NCBI GenBank assembly: GCA_965207985.1
Contig: CBDBND010000022.1
Span: 53,512-117,511 of the forward strand
DNA from: CBDBND01 sp965207985
GTDB taxonomy: Bacteria; Pseudomonadota; Alphaproteobacteria; Rhodospirillales; Rhodospirillaceae
Length of the DNA: 64,000 nucleotides
Reading direction: 5' to 3'
A program made the translations under genes and the position numbers. How positions within the stretch are numbered: position 1 is the first letter of the stretch; every line of letters starts with the position of its first letter. Under the pieces are notes generated by a model. The model saw nothing but the letters and a program-made list of their open reading frames with translations. It searched no databases and had not been told where the DNA came from. Shown piece after piece: positions 47,002-55,722 of the stretch.

Positions 47002-47316
47002 AGATTCAGTTTCTTAACCCTGGATTCTCGGGACAAGCCCGAGAATGACCAAAAACCAAGACTGTCACCCTCAAGTTTATCCCGAGGGTCCAGGGTAGTT
47101 CGCTGGAATGGAGTTCTTGAACTCTGGATTCTCGGGAACATCTTGTCGTCCGGCCGCGTTCGCGGACCTGAGAATGGCCAAAAAAACAAATCAATCATGC
47201 TCGGAATCATTTTGAGCATCCAAAGTAAAATGCTTGGCCGGTGCAGTCCCCAAGTGGACCACCCGAATGAATCGGGTGATGACATTTTTTGTGGATTTTG
47301 GTCCTTTTCCTTGACC
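47002..47316. repeat. Intergenic palindromic repeats
   Basis: A hairpin with nine-base arms ATTCTCGGG/CCCGAGAAT (47024-47032, 47038-47046) is followed by the related phrase CTGGATTCTCGGGA at about 47124 and TTTATCCCGAGGGTCCAGGG near 47075. A similar GAGGGTCCAGGGTA stands at about 43379. This looks like a dispersed intergenic palindrome family. No gene is seen. Confidence 0.5.
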
Positions 47317-47649
47317 TCAGGCCGTCGCCACTTCTTTTTCGGAGAGCAGCTGTTCCAGTTCGCCGCTTTCAGCCATTTCGCGCACGATGTCGCAGCCGCC
47401 GACAAACTCGCCCTTGACATAAAGCTGAGGGATGGTCGGCCAGTTGGAGAATGCCTTGATGCCTTGGCGTAACTCGTCGCTTTCCAAAACGTTGACGCCT
47501 TTGAACTTGACCCCAAGCTGGCTGAGAATCTGCACCACGGCGGCGGAAAACCCGCACTGGGGAAACATGGGTGTGCCCTTCATGAACAGGACAATGTCGT
47601 TGGCGTCCACGTCCGCTTTGATTTGGTCGAAGGCTGGGTTCTCGGTCAT
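47317..47649 (-). CDS. grxD: Monothiol glutaredoxin, Grx4/GrxD type
   Basis: A 110-residue protein with the CGFS active site (C32 in FPQCGFSAAVVQIL), KGTPMFP before it and WPTIPQLYVKGEFVGGCDIV after it, the glutathione-binding part. It carries a [2Fe-2S] cluster, often with BolA, and serves iron-sulfur cluster trafficking. bolA lies upstream on the same strand beyond the broken mddA-like gene. Confidence 0.95.
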   Translation of the reverse strand: MTENPAFDQIKADVDANDIVLFMKGTPMFPQCGFSAAVVQILSQLGVKFKGVNVLESDELRQGIKAFSNWPTIPQLYVKGEFVGGCDIVREMAESGELEQLLSEKEVATA

Positions 47650-47844
47650 TGGTCACTCTCCGTCTTAACGATTGGGCGTTATATGGACCAAAGGCAAACC
47701 GTTTTCAACACCCATAGAAATCAAGGGGTTGCATGCTTTCCACCCCGTTTTCTGCATAGCTGGTCTGCACGGAAAACGCTTTTCTAGGCCTATCCCCCGG
47801 CTTTAGGGTCCGCCACCGTTTTTCACAAGCCAAGGAGGGTGGCT

Positions 47845-48624
47845 ATGGCTCGCTTATCAGCCCTTGTGTACGGTTTTGTTTCCTACCTCATATTCTTTGT
47901 CACGTTTCTTTATCTCATTGGTTTCGTCGGTAATTTCATTGTTCCCAAATCCATCGATTTTGGTGGCGAAGAACTCGCCGGTCCGGCGTTTCTCATCAAT
48001 CTCGGTTGATTCTGCTGTTCGGCGTTCAGCACACCGTCATGGCGCGTAAGGGTTTCAAGCGCTGGTGGACGCGATACGTGCCCAAGCCCGTCGAGCGCAG
48101 CACCTACGTATTGATCACCAGTTTGATCCTCATCGTGACCTATGTTGAATGGCGGCCCATGACCGATGTGGTGTGGAGCGTCGAAAACCAGGCCGGCGTG
48201 ATTCTCTTGTGGGCCTTGTTCGCCTCCGGCTGGCTGTTGGTGTTGGCGTCAACCTTCATGATCAACCACTTTGAGCTGTTCGGCCTCAAGCAAGTGGTGC
48301 TGCATTACATGCAGAAGGTTCACGTGCCGCCGGCCTTTCAAGTCAAATGGCTCTCGCATCGTCCGCCATCCGCTCTATGTGGGTTGGATCACCGCTTTTT
48401 GGGCGACACCGCTGATGACCACGGGGCATCTGCTGTTCGCCGCCGGGATGACCATCTACATCCTCATCGCCATCCAATACGAAGAACGGGACCTGGCTAA
48501 GTTCCACGGGAAGGCCTACGAAGACTACCGCGCCAAAGTGGCCATGCTTGTGCCGGGAACCGGCAAAGTCGTTCCCAGCCAGGACGCCGTTCCGCCGCAC
48601 ACGGAAAACCAGCCGGCGGTTTAA
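47845..48624 (+). pseudogene. MddA-like membrane methyltransferase, two frameshifts
   Basis: Three frames give one protein. MARLSALVYGFVSYLIFFVT and IGFVGNFIVPKSIDFGG run to a stop at 48009. LLFGVQHTVMARKGFKRWW with FMINHFELFGLKQV runs to about 48352. RIVRHPLYVGWITAFWATPL with EERDLAKFHGKAYEDYR runs to the stop at 48624. The N-terminus and the HPLYVG/EERDL catalytic motifs match methanethiol S-methyltransferase (MddA), which makes dimethyl sulfide. AGGAGG precedes the ATG. It sits between bolA and grxD on the opposite strand. Confidence 0.8.
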
Positions 48625-48625
48625 T

Positions 48626-48871
48626 TCAACTCTCTTTGTTTTCGGGAACGGCGGTCTGCAGGGCAAGGGCGTGCAATTGGCCACCCATCTTGCCCTGCAG
48701 GGCGTTGTAGACCATCTGGTGCTGCTGCACCCGGCTCTTGCCTTCGAACTGAGCGGAGACAACCAGCGCGGCATAGTGGTCACCATCGCCACGTAGGTCT
48801 TCGATGGTGACATCGGCGTCGGGCAGAGCTTCCTTGATCATGTCCTGAATTTCCGCCGCGCTCATGGGCAT
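48626..48871 (-). CDS. bolA: BolA-family protein
   Basis: An 81-residue BolA/IbaG-type protein: MSAAEIQDMIKEALPDADVT, DGDHYAALVVSAQFEGKS and RVQQHQMVYNALQGKMGGQL, which covers the helix-turn-helix-like BolA core. It pairs with monothiol glutaredoxin to handle [2Fe-2S] clusters. It follows purL by 24 bases. Confidence 0.94.
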   Translation of the reverse strand: MPMSAAEIQDMIKEALPDADVTIEDLRGDGDHYAALVVSAQFEGKSRVQQHQMVYNALQGKMGGQLHALALQTAVPENKES

Positions 48872-48895
48872 GGCCCGTCTCCCGAATGTGAGTGT

Positions 48896-51106
48896 TTAAG
48901 CCGCCATATAGGCAGGGAACCAGCCCTCATGCAATTCCCGTAAGGTTGCAAGGGCGACAGATGAACCAGCGGCGACAGCCACGGCATCTCCCCCCGTGAT
49001 ACCGATGCGTTTGGCGGTGAGTCCCTGATTTTTCAGGTCAGAGACTATACCGTCTGTCTTCTCTTGGGCGCAGGCGACGAGGTAGCGTCCTTGGTCTTCG
49101 CCAAACAGCCAAGGGGCCGTGACGTCGGTGCCGATATCAATGGTCATGCCTATACCCCCGGCCAGAGCCATTTCCGTCAAAGCCACGGCGATGCCGCCGT
49201 CGGCGACGTCGTGGCAGGTGGTGATCTCGCCCTGGACGATGAGCGCGCGCACCGCGTCCCCGGTTTTGCGTTCCTGCGCCAAATCCACGGGCGGCGGTGC
49301 GCCGTCCTCTTTTCCATGAACGTCGCGCAGATAGAGGGACTGTCCGAGCCAGCCGTCAGTAAGATCCTCCGGGCCGCCGATGAGCAGAACGGCTTCGCCT
49401 TCGTTTTTGAATCCGACCGTCGCCGTGGCGTCCAGAGTGTCGATGACACCGATGGCACCGATGGCCGGCGTCGGCAGGATCGCCCGGCCGTCGGTTTCGT
49501 TGTACAGAGACACATTGCCGGAGACGACGGGCATGTCCAACGCCGAGCAGGCTTCACCGATGCCTTTTACCCCTTCGACGAACTGGCCCATGATCGGCGG
49601 CTTTTCCGGGTTGCCGAAGTTGAGGTTGTCGGTGATGGCCAACGGCTTGGCGCCGGTGGCGCACAGGTTGCGGAAGGTCTCGGCCACCGCCTGTTTGCCG
49701 CCTTCGAAGGGGTCGGCTTTGACGTAACGGGGCGTGCAGTCGGTGGTGATGGCCAGCCCCCGGTCCGAGCCATGGATGCGCACCACTGCCGCATCGCCGC
49801 CCGGTCGCCCAACTGTATCTCCCATGACCATGTGATCGTATTGCTCCCATACCCAGCGGCGGCTGGCAAGATCGGGCGCGCCGATGAGGGTCTTTAACGC
49901 CTCGGTCCAGTCGCCGTGATCAACGTTGTCGGAGGCGAACTCATCCAACTTTTCTGATGGTACCCACGGCAGGTCGTATTCCGGCGAGGCTTCGGCGAGC
50001 GGGTCAATGGGCATGTCGGCGACGGTCTCACCGCCCTTTTTTAAAACCAAGCGGCCGGTGTCGGTGAGATGACCGACGACGGCGAAATCCAGTTCCCACT
50101 TCTCGAATATGGCGCGGGCGATGTCTTCTTTGCCCGGCTTGAGCACCATGAGCATGCGCTCCTGGCTTTCCGACAGCATGATTTCATAGGGCATCATGCC
50201 GTCTTCACGCACCGGCACGGTGTCCAGGTCCAGTTCGATCCCGGTCCCGCCCTTGGAACACATCTCGAAGGACGAGCAGGTGAGGCCCGCCGCACCCATG
50301 TCCTGAATGGCGACGATGGTGTCCGTGGCCATCAGTTCCAGGCAGGCTTCGATCAGCAGTTTTTCCGTGAACGGATCGCCCACCTGCACGGTGGGGCGTT
50401 TCTCTTCGGAGTCCTCGCCGAATTCGGCCGACGCCATGGTGGCGCCGTGGATGCCGTCGCGGCCCGTCTTCGAGCCCACATAAATCACCGGATTGCCCGG
50501 GCCCGAAGCGGCGGAATAGAAAATCCTATTTTGATCCGCCAGCCCGACGGTCATGGCGTTGACCAGGATATTGCCGTTGTATGCGGGATGAAAATTCACT
50601 TCCCCGCCCACGGTCGGGACACCGACGCAGTTGCCGTAGCCGCCAATACCGCCCACCACACCCGCCACCAGATGCTTGGTTTTGGGGTGATCAATGGCAC
50701 CGAAACGCAGCGCGTTCATGTTGGCGACCGGGCGGGCACCCATGGTGAACACGTCACGGAGAATACCGCCCACGCCGGTGGCGGCACCTTGGTATGGCTC
50801 AATGAATGAGGGATGGTTGTGGCTTTCCATCTTGAAGATGGCGGCCAGGCCGTCGCCGATGTCGACCACACCAGCGTTCTCGCCGGGCCCGCAAATCACC
50901 CAGGGCGCTTCCGTGGGCAACGTCTTCAGCCATTTTTTCGAGGACTTGTAGGAACAGTGTTCCGACCACATGACGGAGAAGATACCGAGCTCCACCATGT
51001 TGGGTTCCCGGCCGTCAAGGATGTCGAGAACCTTTTCGTATTCCTCGTCCGTTAGGCCATGGGCGGCAATGTCGTCTTTGGTAATGGACGTGTTGGCAAG
51101 CGTCAT
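48896..51106 (-). CDS. purL: Phosphoribosylformylglycinamidine synthase, PurL subunit
   Basis: A 736-residue small-type PurL that needs PurQ and PurS. Signatures: VMWSEHCSYKSSKKWLKTLP, ESHNHPSFIEPYQGAATGVG, GVPTVGGEVNFHPAYNGN, DMGAAGLTCSSFEM, TDNLNFGNPEKP and CHDVADGGIAVALTE. It makes FGAM from FGAR, ATP and glutamine-derived ammonia. The start overlaps the purQ stop by four bases. Confidence 0.97.
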   Translation of the reverse strand: MTLANTSITKDDIAAHGLTDEEYEKVLDILDGREPNMVELGIFSVMWSEHCSYKSSKKWLKTLPTEAPWVICGPGENAGVVDIGDGLAAIFKMESHNHPSFIEPYQGAATGVGGILRDVFTMGARPVANMNALRFGAIDHPKTKHLVAGVVGGIGGYGNCVGVPTVGGEVNFHPAYNGNILVNAMTVGLADQNRIFYSAASGPGNPVIYVGSKTGRDGIHGATMASAEFGEDSEEKRPTVQVGDPFTEKLLIEACLELMATDTIVAIQDMGAAGLTCSSFEMCSKGGTGIELDLDTVPVREDGMMPYEIMLSESQERMLMVLKPGKEDIARAIFEKWELDFAVVGHLTDTGRLVLKKGGETVADMPIDPLAEASPEYDLPWVPSEKLDEFASDNVDHGDWTEALKTLIGAPDLASRRWVWEQYDHMVMGDTVGRPGGDAAVVRIHGSDRGLAITTDCTPRYVKADPFEGGKQAVAETFRNLCATGAKPLAITDNLNFGNPEKPPIMGQFVEGVKGIGEACSALDMPVVSGNVSLYNETDGRAILPTPAIGAIGVIDTLDATATVGFKNEGEAVLLIGGPEDLTDGWLGQSLYLRDVHGKEDGAPPPVDLAQERKTGDAVRALIVQGEITTCHDVADGGIAVALTEMALAGGIGMTIDIGTDVTAPWLFGEDQGRYLVACAQEKTDGIVSDLKNQGLTAKRIGITGGDAVAVAAGSSVALATLRELHEGWFPAYMAA

Positions 51107-51795
51107 GAGAGGCGCTCCACCAAGCTTTTGAACAGCGGAACGCCGTCGCGGCCGCCGAGCCGGTCGTCGGCCAGACGTTCCGGATGGGGCATCATGCCCA
51201 TGACCGTGCGGGTTTCGTTGAAAATGCCGGCGATGTTGCGGGCCGAGCCGTTGGGGTTGGACTCCTCCGTAGGCTTACCGTTGTCGTTGCAATAGCGGAA
51301 GGCGATCCGGCCTTCCTTTTCCAGCGCGTCCAGGGTGTTGTCGTCGGCAAAGTAGTTGCCGTCGTGATGGGCAACCGGAATGCGGATAACCCGGCCTGTT
51401 TCATACTTAGCCGTGAAGGCACTTTCGGTCTGTTCGACGGTCAAGGTCACGTCTTTGCAGACGAACTTAAGGTTGCCATTACGGATCAGCGCCCCAGGCA
51501 ACAAACCGCATTCGGTCAGTACCTGGAAGCCGTTGCAGATACCGAGGGTCAGTACGCCGGCGTCCGCCTTTTTTTTTATGTCCGCCACAATGGGGGAGTT
51601 CGCCGCCATGGCGCCACAACGCAGATAATCGCCATAAGAAAACCCGCCAGGCACGGCAATAAGGTCAATGTCGTCTGGTAGGGTAGTCTCCCCATGCCAC
51701 ACCATGATTGGTTTGTAACCGGTGACTTTCGCCAGGCTGACGGCTATGTCGCGATCGCAATTGGAGCCGGGAAAAACAATAACGGCTGATTTCAT
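51103..51795 (-). CDS. purQ: Phosphoribosylformylglycinamidine synthase, PurQ glutaminase subunit
   Basis: A 230-residue class I glutamine amidotransferase. MKSAVIVFPGSNCDRDIAVS starts it, the nucleophile Cys is in TLGICNGFQVLTECGLLPG, and the His/Glu end is MMPHPERL. It supplies ammonia to PurL. It sits between purS and purL with no gap. Confidence 0.97.
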   Translation of the reverse strand: MKSAVIVFPGSNCDRDIAVSLAKVTGYKPIMVWHGETTLPDDIDLIAVPGGFSYGDYLRCGAMAANSPIVADIKKKADAGVLTLGICNGFQVLTECGLLPGALIRNGNLKFVCKDVTLTVEQTESAFTAKYETGRVIRIPVAHHDGNYFADDNTLDALEKEGRIAFRYCNDNGKPTEESNPNGSARNIAGIFNETRTVMGMMPHPERLADDRLGGRDGVPLFKSLVERLS

Positions 51796-51798
51796 TTG

Positions 51799-52044
51799 TT
51801 ATTCACTCACCTCGATCCGGTACGTCTCAATGACCGTATTGGCGAGCAGTTTCTGGCACATGTCATCGACAGCGGATTGGGCTTTGCCCGCATCCGTCTC
51901 CGCCAAATCCAGTTCGATGTATTTGCCCTGGCGCACGCCATCAATGCCGGAGAACCCGAGGGTTTCCAGTGCGTGTTGGATGGCCTTACCTTGAGGGTCG
52001 AGAACGCCGTTTTTCAGTGTGACGTGAACCGTCGCTTTGACCAT
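51799..52044 (-). CDS. purS: Phosphoribosylformylglycinamidine synthase, PurS subunit
   Basis: An 81-residue protein: MVKATVHVTLKNGVLDPQGK, then LGFSGIDGVRQGKYIEL and the end VIETYRIEV. It bridges PurL and PurQ. Three bases separate it from purQ. Confidence 0.95.
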   Translation of the reverse strand: MVKATVHVTLKNGVLDPQGKAIQHALETLGFSGIDGVRQGKYIELDLAETDAGKAQSAVDDMCQKLLANTVIETYRIEVSE

Positions 52045-52091
52045 GAGAGCTTAAACAACCTTTTGCTTCGTTATTGCAGCGTGTTCGGTCC

Positions 52092-52838
52092 CTAAAGATC
52101 ACCCGGCCCGCTCTCCGGCAGGATTCCCAGGCGGCGCGCTACTTCCTGATAGGCTTCCTCGATCTTGCCGAGGTCGCGGCGGAAGCGATCCTTATCCATT
52201 TTCTCGTTGGTCTCGATGTCCCACAGGCGGCAGTTGTCCGGCGACAGTTCGTCGGCAAGGACGATCTGGATTTCGCCGGTGTCGTGGTACAGGCGGCCGT
52301 ACTCCAGCTTGAAGTCGACCAAACGGATGCCGATGCCGAGGAACAAACCCATGAGGAAATCATTGATGCGCAACGATGTGTTGAGCATTTCATCAATTTC
52401 CTGAATGTTGGCCCAGCCGAATCCGGTAATGTGTTCTTCGGAAATGGGCGGGTCATTCAGTTCATCGCTCTTGTAGTAGTACTCGACGATGGACCGGGGT
52501 AGGCGGGTACCCTCCGGGATCGAAAACTGCTCCGAAATGGACCCGGCGGCGATGTTGCGAACCACCACCTCAACCGGGATGATCTCCACTTCCCGGACCA
52601 ATTGTTCGCGCATGTTGAGACGCCGGACAAAGTGGGTGGCGATGCCGATCTCCTCCAGGCATTGCATGAGGTACTCGGAGATGCGGTTGTTGAGCACGCC
52701 CTTGCCGGTGATGGTGCCCTGTTTCTTGTTGTTGAAGGCCGTGGCGTCGTCCTTGAAATACTGGACGATCGTGCCCGGTTCCGGACCCTGGTAAAGGATC
52801 TTGGCCTTGCCTTCGTAGATCTGTTTACGCCTGGGCAT
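52092..52838 (-). CDS. purC: SAICAR synthase
   Basis: A 248-residue enzyme joining aspartate to CAIR. Signatures: YEGKAKILYQGPEPGTIVQY, KGVLNNRISEYLMQCLEEIG, EVVVRNIAAGSISEQFSIPE and LVDFKLEYGRLY with LADELSPDNCRLWD. It is the first gene of the purC-purS-purQ-purL-bolA run, with an inverted repeat upstream. Confidence 0.97.
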   Translation of the reverse strand: MPRRKQIYEGKAKILYQGPEPGTIVQYFKDDATAFNNKKQGTITGKGVLNNRISEYLMQCLEEIGIATHFVRRLNMREQLVREVEIIPVEVVVRNIAAGSISEQFSIPEGTRLPRSIVEYYYKSDELNDPPISEEHITGFGWANIQEIDEMLNTSLRINDFLMGLFLGIGIRLVDFKLEYGRLYHDTGEIQIVLADELSPDNCRLWDIETNEKMDKDRFRRDLGKIEEAYQEVARRLGILPESGPGDL

Positions 52839-52873
52839 GATTAGAGGAACCGATCCGGCTGAGAATGACCAAT

Positions 52874-52921
52874 TAACGTGTGGCGTTAAGCTGTTTTGAG
52901 ATCATTTAACGCCGGACGTTA
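52874..52921. promoter_or_regulatory. Inverted repeat in the purC promoter region
   Basis: TAACGTGTGGCGTTAA at 52874-52889 and TTAACGCCGGACGTTA at 52906-52921 form an interrupted inverted repeat with two mismatches. It starts 36 bases before purC, a suitable place for an operator or attenuator. No purine riboswitch core was recognised. Confidence 0.45.
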
Positions 52922-53000
52922 GGCCGGATATAGCAGGACCCGCTGCCCCCCTCAATTGCTCAAATGGGCCGAATCGGAAAGTTCTTGACCAGGTAGGCCT

Positions 53001-53762
53001 TTACAGCGCCACCGGCTCGAACGGAGTGGCGTCTGGCGGACCGGACGCGAACAGCCAGGTCACGCCGTCGTCGGGATTGGTCAGGGTCTTATCAACGGAC
53101 GGCAGGGCCAGCAGGGCGCTGGACGACGTCCCGAAACCGGTCTCGGAACGGAAGCACATGGCCGAAAACGGTGCGCCATCTCCGGCACCGGCGCCCATCA
53201 AGGCCTGCCAGGCGGACCAGTCGCGGGCGGACGGGTCCGGTACCGGGGCCGTGGAAAACCGGGGCAGGTAGGCCCCAATCCGGTCGCTGGTGGGGTCGTT
53301 GAGTTCCTCGGCGGTCAGCATGGATAAGCCCTCCGGAATTTCGTTCACGGTCACGTCCGGACCCTCGGTTTCATCCAGTTTCAGCCAAAAGGCGTCGCGG
53401 TTGTCGGCGATAACCAGATTGAACCCGCGATAGGCACGGCCGTCCAAGTGGGCGAGGGCATCGGCCGCAGCCACAGCGTCCTCGTGGTCCAAAGCATCGA
53501 GCACGATTTCACCCCGGCTGCGCTTGTCGTCCTGGGGGCCGAGCGTGCCCCGGCGGTTGAGAATGCAGGCGACCACGCCCCAATCGTTGATCCCCATCCA
53601 GGAACCGCCGCCCAACTCATCCAGACCTGCCACCACTTCGGGCCGGTCCTGCCAATGGCGGGCCGGGGGCCGCCACGGCCGGTCGAGTTGCTCGTCCCGG
53701 TTGGCACCGAGGACCAAGGGCCAGGGGTGGCCGGACCGGCGCAGGATGACAACGGTGCACAT
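53001..53762 (-). CDS. NRDE-family protein (TANGO2-like)
   Basis: A 253-residue protein beginning MCTVVILRRSGHPWPLVLGA followed by NRDEQLDRPWRPP, the NRDE motif. It continues with GGSWMGINDWGVVACILNRR and YRGFNLVIADNRDAFWL. The N-terminal Cys-2 suggests an Ntn-hydrolase fold. The family is linked to haem or lipid handling in eukaryotes, and its bacterial role is open. The gene is divergent from the zeta inhibitor gene. Confidence 0.88.
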   Translation of the reverse strand: MCTVVILRRSGHPWPLVLGANRDEQLDRPWRPPARHWQDRPEVVAGLDELGGGSWMGINDWGVVACILNRRGTLGPQDDKRSRGEIVLDALDHEDAVAAADALAHLDGRAYRGFNLVIADNRDAFWLKLDETEGPDVTVNEIPEGLSMLTAEELNDPTSDRIGAYLPRFSTAPVPDPSARDWSAWQALMGAGAGDGAPFSAMCFRSETGFGTSSSALLALPSVDKTLTNPDDGVTWLFASGPPDATPFEPVAL

Positions 53763-53889
53763 GGTGGCTGTGTTGCAGAAACCTGTTGAGTTGGCAATTG
53801 CGCGAGTGGAGCCGGGCCATTATATGGGGAGGGCAAATCACATTTGGTGCATGTGGCACTGCAATTCTTGTTAGGGGATCGTACTCATT

Positions 53890-54417
53890 ATGTCGCCCGA
53901 TGCGTTTCGCGACCGTGAAAAAGGCTTCGAGCAGAAATTCCAGATGGATGAGGATCAGAAATTCCGGGTCCATTCCCGCCGCGATCACCTGTTTGGCCGG
54001 TGGTTGGCGGAACGGTTCGGCCTGACGGGCGATGATGCGGAGAAATATGCAATGGAGGTGGTGGACTCCAATTTCGAGAAACCCGGCGACGAAGACCTCA
54101 TGGGCAAGGTTAAGGCGGACGTTGTTGAGAGGAACATCAACATCGAAGAAAAGGAGCTACGCACGAAGTTCGAGGAACTGCTTCACGAAGCCACAGGCAG
54201 ATCGTCGGGCAATAGAGTCGGCCACTCTTTGGATCCTCCGTTGTCGAGGCCGCCGGGAACCCCCGTTTTTAGGCAAAAAGGCGGGGTTTTCTTATGCCGA
54301 CAAGGTCACGCCACGGACGTTTTACGGCTTGTGGGTGTGTCTTTGGACTGTGCGGGTGCACACTGTCAGCTGAAATTCAGGCAATCGTTTCCTTATAATC
54401 CAGAGAGGAGCCTGTAA
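53890..54417 (+). CDS. F1-ATPase inhibitor zeta subunit (DUF1476), C-terminally extended
   Basis: Residues 1-105 match the alphaproteobacterial zeta inhibitor: FRDREKGFEQKFQMDEDQKF, HSRRDHLFGRWLAERFGLTG, DEDLMGKVKADVVE, and a helical end RTKFEELLHEA. The family is about 105 residues long, but here the frame continues for 70 more and reads straight through a hairpin terminator. The normal stop codon has probably been lost or shifted. The protein blocks reverse rotation of ATP synthase. Confidence 0.82.
   Translation: MSPDAFRDREKGFEQKFQMDEDQKFRVHSRRDHLFGRWLAERFGLTGDDAEKYAMEVVDSNFEKPGDEDLMGKVKADVVERNINIEEKELRTKFEELLHEATGRSSGNRVGHSLDPPLSRPPGTPVFRQKGGVFLCRQGHATDVLRLVGVSLDCAGAHCQLKFRQSFPYNPERSL
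54258..54292 (+). terminator. Terminator-like hairpin inside the extended zeta frame
   Basis: CCCCGTTTTT (54261-54270) pairs with AAAAAGGCGGGG (54275-54286, two-base bulge) and is followed by TTTTCTT. Its position suggests the real coding sequence used to end before about 54250. Confidence 0.75.
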
Positions 54418-54451
54418 GCTTTGGGGCACCCTCGAGACAGGAGAAACACTC

Positions 54452-55663
54452 ATGCTCAGCCGCCGCTCCGTATTAGCCACCTCAGCTGCTGCTGCCACCA
54501 CTGTATTTGACATCGGCGGGCGTCACGCCAAGGCCGACATCGTCGACATCAAAATCGACCCGTTCAACCAGACGCCGGAACAGAAAGCGTTTCATTCCGC
54601 GCGCTTTGACACCCTCGATCAGGAAGGCCTGATGGATTTCACCGAGGGCTTTAAGCGGTGGAACCAAGTCGACATGGGTGGGCGCGAGGCCAGGCGTCAC
54701 TACAACCGGTTTCTCAGGGCCAAAGGCCTGCCCACGGGCAAGGTCGATATCCCCTATGAGGAGTGCTGCCAGATCCTGCTTGAGGACCCGCACTTCGAAG
54801 CCGCGATCCGGTTCAACCGCAGCTCTCAAGCCCTGATGTGGGATCGGGCCATGCGTGCCTTCCACGGCCAGGCCGACAAGTATCTGGCACTGATGGAAGC
54901 GACCGACAACTCAGGGCCGGGCTCGCTCGAACTCAATCCGGACATGGACCTGCCCGCCTACACCACCCATGAAATCCACGCTCAGCCGGGCGGTTATGTG
55001 GGCGATCCGTTCGCCGGCTGGGTCTATCACTGGGCGCTGACCCAGGCCTTCTATCAGGGCCGCAATCAGTTTGATGAAGTCTTCCTGGCCACGGCTCAGG
55101 ACTGCCCCAAACCGGCCGACGGCGAAGTCAAACGCATTCTCGACATCGGCTGCGGCTCCGGCCTGGGCGCCATGGCCTATAAGGAGCGCTTCCCCAACGC
55201 CGAAGTGTGGGCCATCGACGTGGGCGGACCCATGGTGCGCTACGGCCACTGGCAGGCGGTGCAGCGCGGCCTCGACGTCAACTACGCCCAGCGCCTGGCG
55301 GAAGACACCAAGTTCCCGGACAACTACTTCGACATCGTCTCCGATTACTTGGTGTTCCACGAAGTGACCACTGACGCGGCCAAAGACATCGTCGCCGAGA
55401 TTTATCGCGTGCTGCGTCCGGGCGGGATTTTTAACCACGACGACAGCGGCACCGAAGGCAACCCCAACATTCCGTTGCCGCAGACCATTTACGACCGCGC
55501 ATGGTTGTGGGTGGACTTCCGTCACAACATCGAGCCGTGGATTCCGGGCTACCGGGAATCAGACTTCCCGGGCGTCATGCGCGAGGCTGGTTTTGATGTG
55601 GACCTGACCTTAAGACGGGATGCTTATCGCCGTCGCGCGTACCACGGCATCAAGCCCGTTTAA
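54452..55663 (+). CDS. SAM-dependent methyltransferase with a Tat-like N-terminus
   Basis: 403 residues. The start MLSRRSVLATSAAAATTVFD has a twin-arginine signal pattern. A helical domain of about 200 residues follows, then a class I methyltransferase with motif I ILDIGCGSGLGAMAYKERFP, WAIDVGGPMVRYGHWQAVQR, FDIVSDYLVFHEV and IYRVLRPGGIFNHDDSG. The same layout appears in the deleted relative at 39043-40038, which lacks the signal. GACAGGAGAAACACTC precedes the ATG. The substrate is unknown. Confidence 0.8.
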   Translation: MLSRRSVLATSAAAATTVFDIGGRHAKADIVDIKIDPFNQTPEQKAFHSARFDTLDQEGLMDFTEGFKRWNQVDMGGREARRHYNRFLRAKGLPTGKVDIPYEECCQILLEDPHFEAAIRFNRSSQALMWDRAMRAFHGQADKYLALMEATDNSGPGSLELNPDMDLPAYTTHEIHAQPGGYVGDPFAGWVYHWALTQAFYQGRNQFDEVFLATAQDCPKPADGEVKRILDIGCGSGLGAMAYKERFPNAEVWAIDVGGPMVRYGHWQAVQRGLDVNYAQRLAEDTKFPDNYFDIVSDYLVFHEVTTDAAKDIVAEIYRVLRPGGIFNHDDSGTEGNPNIPLPQTIYDRAWLWVDFRHNIEPWIPGYRESDFPGVMREAGFDVDLTLRRDAYRRRAYHGIKPV

Positions 55664-55688
55664 AATTTACCTCTGGGACTCGAAAAAG

Positions 55689-55718
55689 CCCCGTTCCGGG
55701 AAACCGGAGCGGGGTTTT
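55689..55718 (+). terminator. Bidirectional terminator between the methyltransferase gene and purB
   Basis: An 11-pair stem (55689-55699 with 55704-55714, one G-T pair) with a GAAA loop, A-run before and T-run after. It serves the convergent genes on both sides. Confidence 0.9.
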
Positions 55719-55722
55719 CTTT

